From assembly GCA_001940725.1 (NCBI GenBank), contig MDVR01000065.1, forward strand, positions 1 to 37,049: 37,049 nucleotides of DNA. Direction: 5' to 3'. Position 1 is the stretch's first letter, and every line of letters begins with the position of its first letter. The notes below the pieces were generated by a model. It made no database searches. It saw nothing but the letters and a program-made list of their open reading frames with translations, and was not told the DNA's origin. This document shows positions 33,960 through 37,049 of this stretch, piece by piece. Source of the DNA: Candidatus Heimdallarchaeota archaeon LC_2 (GTDB taxonomy: Archaea > Asgardarchaeota > Heimdallarchaeia > Heimdallarchaeales > Kariarchaeaceae). The translations under genes and the position numbers were made by a program.

Positions 33960-34511
33960 ATGAAGAAAAATCCAAACGCAAAATTAGAAGAAGACTGGAA
34001 AGACCTTTCCGGCACCACCGTACTCAACCTCCCATTTCCCGACGATTGGACCGACGAGGAGCTCAAACGCATGAAACCAATCATGATCAAGCAGCCCCTT
34101 GAGCAAAAATATTATCATTCCTATGGCCAAGATAGCCCATGGTTCGCAGCAGTCAGCAACGGAATTTTATTAGGTTCCAAATGCACCCACTGTAATTTTG
34201 TCACAGCAAATCCTAAACTGGCCTGCCAAGAGTGTTATTCCACAGATTCAACAGTCTGGACAAAATTACCTAGCGAGGGTAAAATCCACGCATTCACAGT
34301 CTGTCATTTCGGTGCAGAAGCATTCTTAGACCAAACTCCATTCATTTTGAGTCTTATCGAATTTGAGGGAGTTGACACGTTATTCCTTACAAGAGTAATT
34401 GGTCTCGACACTGCAGAAGCATCTCTTGATTGGATAGGCATGGAAGTAAAAGCCAAATTTGCCAAACTAAGCCAACTCAAACCCACAGATGTATATTTCG
34501 TCCCAAAATAA
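33960..34511 (+). CDS. DUF35 OB-fold acyl-CoA-associated protein (thiolase partner)
   Basis: The 183-residue protein has the typical layout: an N-terminal helix region (about 1-65), a rubredoxin-like zinc ribbon with Cys75, Cys78, Cys89 and Cys92 (CTHC...CQEC), and a C-terminal OB fold (about 105-183) with GKIHAFTVCHFG and PFILSLIEFEGVDTLFLTRVIG. DUF35 proteins sit between condensing enzymes such as thiolase and HMG-CoA synthase and hold the CoA pantetheine arm, or form heteromers with thiolase-like aldolases. The ATG follows the thiolase stop codon by one base, so the two are co-translated. No HMG-CoA synthase gene is in the window. The N-terminal region before the ribbon is longer than in many archaeal members. 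Confidence 0.9.
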   Translation: MKKNPNAKLEEDWKDLSGTTVLNLPFPDDWTDEELKRMKPIMIKQPLEQKYYHSYGQDSPWFAAVSNGILLGSKCTHCNFVTANPKLACQECYSTDSTVWTKLPSEGKIHAFTVCHFGAEAFLDQTPFILSLIEFEGVDTLFLTRVIGLDTAEASLDWIGMEVKAKFAKLSQLKPTDVYFVPK

Positions 34512-34534
34512 TGTATCGATTGGGTTGAACGTTT

Positions 34535-34804
34535 CTATTGTACAAGCTTTGAAAACTCAGTAATCAAAAATAAATATTCATCTGCATCGATTATTCCTTC
34601 CTCATATACCTGACTTATGTTAGAAAATACGAAATCTAGAGAATTAAAGGAATTCATTAGTAAATTAAATTTCATCTCCATTGGCAAATCTTCATCTTTT
34701 AAGATCTTTAAGGTCATATGGGAAATTATTTCTTCATCAGAAAATTTTGAGGCCTCTATTTCTCTCTTCCTCGCCATTTCTGTAAAATCCTTTTGCTCTG
34801 ACAT
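34535..34804 (-). CDS. Small helical protein of unknown function
   Basis: The 89-residue protein is predicted all-helical and acidic, without membrane helices, cysteines or a known motif. It starts MSEQKDFTEMARKREIEASKF and ends in YLFLITEFSKLVQ. It is convergent with the DUF35 gene, 23 bases between stops. Clean start and amphipathic pattern favour a real gene. Confidence 0.5.
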   Translation of the reverse strand: MSEQKDFTEMARKREIEASKFSDEEIISHMTLKILKDEDLPMEMKFNLLMNSFNSLDFVFSNISQVYEEGIIDADEYLFLITEFSKLVQ

Positions 34805-35026
34805 ATGGGCTCTGTTAGGAAATCGAAAATAATAATATTTAAAGTGGAAGGATTTAGAAATAAAAATAAGCTTGCATTCATTTTCAATTAAAATAGATCA
34901 TCATACCTAATCATTCCCAAGTAAAATTGATTAATCGATCGAGGTTCTTTCTTTCAAATTGAATTAGATATCTAATGTTTAAACAAGTTAATTGATTACA
35001 GATATTAAAGTTTCGTAATTTATTCG

Positions 35027-35056
35027 AATTGCGTATTAGGATGATACTACGCAATT
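35027..35056 (-). terminator. Hairpin between the two convergent-reading regions
   Basis: AATTGCGTA and TACGCAATT form a perfect 9-bp stem with a 12-base loop, about 90 bases beyond the stop of the first methyltransferase gene. The loop sequence TTAGGATGATA recurs at 36165-36175 beyond the second methyltransferase gene. It is a terminator or part of a duplicated 3' end. The remaining bases of 34805-35143 show nothing else. Confidence 0.45.
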
Positions 35057-35143
35057 GAGTTTTTTGAATTCTCAAAGTGGTTAAACTCTAGCCCGTAAGA
35101 TTTTCATAAAGACCTAATCATTCATTAAACCCATCAGTCCTTT

Positions 35144-35791
35144 TCATAGAAAAAACGGAATAAACTTCTTACTCTTTTTCATATATTCCCTATATTCATC
35201 TCCGAATTCATTAATAAGCAGCTCTTCCTCATAAATTGCCCTATTATTCAGAATTTTGAAGTAGACAACAAATGATATCATGGATACCAATAATGATTGG
35301 GTTATCAGAATAAATCCCACGAACCCAAAAATTACACTACCATAAATTGGATGTCTGACATATTTATAGATCCCATTAGTTATTAATTCATGAGTATCCC
35401 TTATTACAAGGATTCCGGTTGCTTGTTTACCAAGATTAATTCTGGAAAATACTAACATCGTTACTGCAAAAAAATAGACAATCAGACCTATAACCGATAG
35501 GATATCATTTCTCCAACCATAATATTCGACCTCTACTACGGCTCCAATTAGAACGAATGGGTTTAGAAGGAATAGGATTACGAGGTATTTTTCAAAATTA
35601 CCCTGCCCCTTTTTTTCTTCTTCAATCGGTCTTATGATTGTATCAATTATACCTCCTGTATAGAGCATTATCAAATATGTCAGATAGTATGTATCTTGGA
35701 AAATATCTGGTTTGATGATGTAAAAAATACCAGTGTAGTATACGATATACACGACTATAATGAATAGTAACTTTTGCAAGAATACGCTCAT
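35144..35791 (-). CDS. ICMT/PEMT-like membrane methyltransferase
   Basis: The 215-residue protein has five or six membrane helices and the C-terminal signature of the isoprenylcysteine carboxyl methyltransferase / phospholipid methyltransferase family: GIYKYVRHPIYGS (Arg146-His147-Pro148), then IYEEELLINEFGDEYREYMKK (Glu188-190, FGDEY 196-200) and a final FIPFFL. This region binds S-adenosylmethionine at the membrane surface. The substrate could be a lipid, isoprenoid thiol or amine. The first 98 residues, and about 45 bases upstream, are almost identical to those of the next gene (36234-37004), while the C-terminal parts are only distantly related, so the pair arose by partial duplication or cassette exchange. 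Confidence 0.8.
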   Translation of the reverse strand: MSVFLQKLLFIIVVYIVYYTGIFYIIKPDIFQDTYYLTYLIMLYTGGIIDTIIRPIEEEKKGQGNFEKYLVILFLLNPFVLIGAVVEVEYYGWRNDILSVIGLIVYFFAVTMLVFSRINLGKQATGILVIRDTHELITNGIYKYVRHPIYGSVIFGFVGFILITQSLLVSMISFVVYFKILNNRAIYEEELLINEFGDEYREYMKKSKKFIPFFL

Positions 35792-35836
35792 ATCGTCAAT
35801 TCACTAAAATTTATTTTCTCATCGGACATTTGAATT
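35498..35836 (-). repeat. 339-bp direct repeat, copy 1 (5' end of methyltransferase 1)
   Basis: These 339 bases are repeated at 36711-37049 with a single difference (C at 35581, T at 36794; Val against Ile). The repeat covers the first 98 codons and the upstream region and runs to the window edge, so its full length is unknown. Confidence 0.95.
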
Positions 35837-36233
35837 ATTCTGTCTAAGATCATCGATTAAGATCGTGAAAATTGAAAAAGATGAATAATTTGTATATTTA
35901 GTTACAATATTTGTATTCATAAACTATTCTAATTACGATTACAACCAACATTGAATAATGATCTATCGACCTTGGTTTATTTTTGCAGAATCCTCATTTG
36001 TTTTTGCATCTCGATAATGTAAGTGATGATTTCACTCTTATCAAGCCTTTCAGCTAGATTAGGTGAACTTCTTAGGATGTCTAGCATACTACGCATTTCG
36101 CAGAATTGGCTAGTTTGAGGGGTTTGACATTATAAATCTAATTAAAATTTCTCAATTTGTAATGCGTATTAGGATGATAATCTACTCGTATTGTTGACAC
36201 ATGTCAGACATTTAATTCGATCGATGCTAGTTT
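35792..36233. other. Gap between the two methyltransferase genes
   Basis: There is no gene in these 442 bases. It includes the end of repeat copy 1 (to 35836), a 'TGCGTATTAGGATGATA' stretch (36160-36176) shared with 35030-35046, and the left arm of a 26-bp inverted repeat (36182-36207). Confidence 0.5.
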
Positions 36234-36713
36234 CTAAATCCAGCGTCTAACACGCTTTTTATAATCAAGATATTCATCTCCAAAAACTTCCTCCAAATTC
36301 TTCTCTTCCCAGCCAATGAACTTGATATGGAATAAGAAAAATAGAACAAGAGTTAAAATTGTTAATAGTAAACTAGTCGTAACAATTGCCAATCCAACGA
36401 GCATAATAACAACGGCGAGATATATTGGATTCCTGCTATGTTTATAGGGTCCTTCAAACACAAGCTTTGACGGGATATGAAAGGGCTCTCTTGCTTTAAG
36501 ACCGATTTTTCCAATTACAAGTAGGGTGTAATTTGCCCAAGCTACTAATATTAATCCCAAAAAAATTATCATAAAGCATAAGAGATTGTAAGGGTAGGGT
36601 GTATTGATATTTTCCGGAAAGGAAAACAGAGTTGAAATGCCAGGAAAACTCTTACCGAAAGCTATAATCAATAATGACAAAAAATAGCTGACATGTGTCA
36701 ACAATACGAGTAG
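36182..36713. repeat. Segment bounded by a perfect 26-bp inverted repeat, possibly invertible
   Basis: The left arm (36182-36207, starting CTACTCGTATTG) is the exact reverse complement of the right arm (36688-36713, ending CAATACGAGTAG). Each arm contains a dyad TGACA-2 bases-TGTCA, the usual form of a site-specific recombinase crossover site with a 2-base centre. The right arm lies inside the coding sequence of the second methyltransferase, at the point where the 339-bp repeat ends; the left arm lies beyond its stop. Inversion would exchange the catalytic C-terminal part for about ten codons and a stop. Confidence 0.7.
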
Positions 36714-37004
36714 GATATCATTTCTCCAACCATAATATTCGACCTCTACTACGGCTCCAATTAGAACGAATGGGTTTAGAAGGAATAGGATTATGAGGTA
36801 TTTTTCAAAATTACCCTGCCCCTTTTTTTCTTCTTCAATCGGTCTTATGATTGTATCAATTATACCTCCTGTATAGAGCATTATCAAATATGTCAGATAG
36901 TATGTATCTTGGAAAATATCTGGTTTGATGATGTAAAAAATACCAGTGTAGTATACGATATACACGACTATAATGAATAGTAACTTTTGCAAGAATACGC
37001 TCAT
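36234..37004 (-). CDS. ICMT/PEMT-like membrane methyltransferase with exchanged C-terminal part
   Basis: The 256-residue protein shares residues 1-98 (one difference) with the neighbour at 35144, then continues with its own sequence: more membrane helices (about 100-118, 140-166) and the methyltransferase end GPYKHSRNPIYLAV (Arg191-Asn192-Pro193), WEEKNLEEVFGDEYLDYKKRVRRW. The usual RHP is RNP here, also common in this family. The longer insert between residues 100 and 180 gives it the more typical NnrU/ICMT layout. The join at residue 98 falls exactly on the right arm of a 26-bp inverted repeat, which encodes LLVLLTHVS. This gene may be switched by inversion or be a chimera made by duplication. 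It reads toward its neighbour's upstream region and its promoter is at the window edge. Confidence 0.8.
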   Translation of the reverse strand: MSVFLQKLLFIIVVYIVYYTGIFYIIKPDIFQDTYYLTYLIMLYTGGIIDTIIRPIEEEKKGQGNFEKYLIILFLLNPFVLIGAVVEVEYYGWRNDILLVLLTHVSYFLSLLIIAFGKSFPGISTLFSFPENINTPYPYNLLCFMIIFLGLILVAWANYTLLVIGKIGLKAREPFHIPSKLVFEGPYKHSRNPIYLAVVIMLVGLAIVTTSLLLTILTLVLFFLFHIKFIGWEEKNLEEVFGDEYLDYKKRVRRWI

Positions 37005-37049
37005 ATCGTCAATTCACTAAAATTTATTTTCTCATCGGACATTTGAATT
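36711..37049 (-). repeat. 339-bp direct repeat, copy 2 (5' end of methyltransferase 2)
   Basis: It matches 35498-35836 with one difference and continues to the last base of the window. The true right boundary cannot be seen. Confidence 0.95.

Overview
The window looks archaeal, most likely an Asgard (Heimdallarchaeia-like) genome. This is inferred from an AT-rich background, TATA boxes about 26 bases ahead of start codons (leaderless transcripts), an archaeal thiolase/DUF35 pair, an XPD/DinG-type helicase, a membrane-anchored winged-helix regulator and membrane proteins carrying zinc ribbons. No rRNA, confident tRNA, transposase or integrase was recognised, so the lineage is an inference.

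Layout. 1-8.8 kb: ordinary genes, namely a surface protein, a winged-helix membrane regulator, a YwbE-family protein, a coiled-coil protein, a large TPR protein with a C-terminal membrane anchor, a LURP-one/Tubby-like protein, a DUF998-like membrane protein and a PEBP-family protein. 8.8-10.1 kb: mostly noncoding, with several perfect hairpins and one doubtful GC-richer ORF. 10.1-11.8 kb: a beta-ketoacyl-synthase-like enzyme. 32.6-34.5 kb: a thiolase-like protein and its DUF35 partner.

Between the ketoacyl synthase and the thiolase lie about 20.7 kb that look inserted. The 5' end of the thiolase gene recurs as five truncated copies (11869, 12582, 13938, 15555, 22075) before the intact gene at 32585, and the first copy begins 58 bases after the ketoacyl synthase. 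The simplest reading is an ancestral ketoacyl synthase-thiolase-DUF35 run split by serial insertion or duplication at the thiolase start. The segments carry small membrane proteins, an SDR epimerase, a membrane zinc-ribbon protein, an Nmad3-like protein and a helicase/nuclease system.

The best candidate for an undescribed system is 22.2-32.2 kb. A compact four-gene minus-strand operon encodes a large unknown protein, a small membrane protein, a membrane-anchored protein with a degenerate HerA/VirB4-like ATPase fold, and an XPD/DinG-type helicase. It is divergent from a large PD-(D/E)XK nuclease with winged helices. The roughly 1 kb between them holds a tandem 133-bp repeat with regularly spaced CCGTACCGACA motifs. 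Variants of the motif also occur inside the first gene of each arm. A dispersed repeat ('R') with a TATA box and an inverted repeat sits immediately before the nuclease and recurs at 15.9, 16.7 and 21.9 kb.

34.5-37.0 kb: a small helical protein and two ICMT-like membrane methyltransferase genes that share a nearly identical 339-bp 5' end but differ at the 3' end. The 3' part of the second gene is bounded by a perfect 26-bp inverted repeat, which suggests an invertible on/off segment or a scar of rearrangement.
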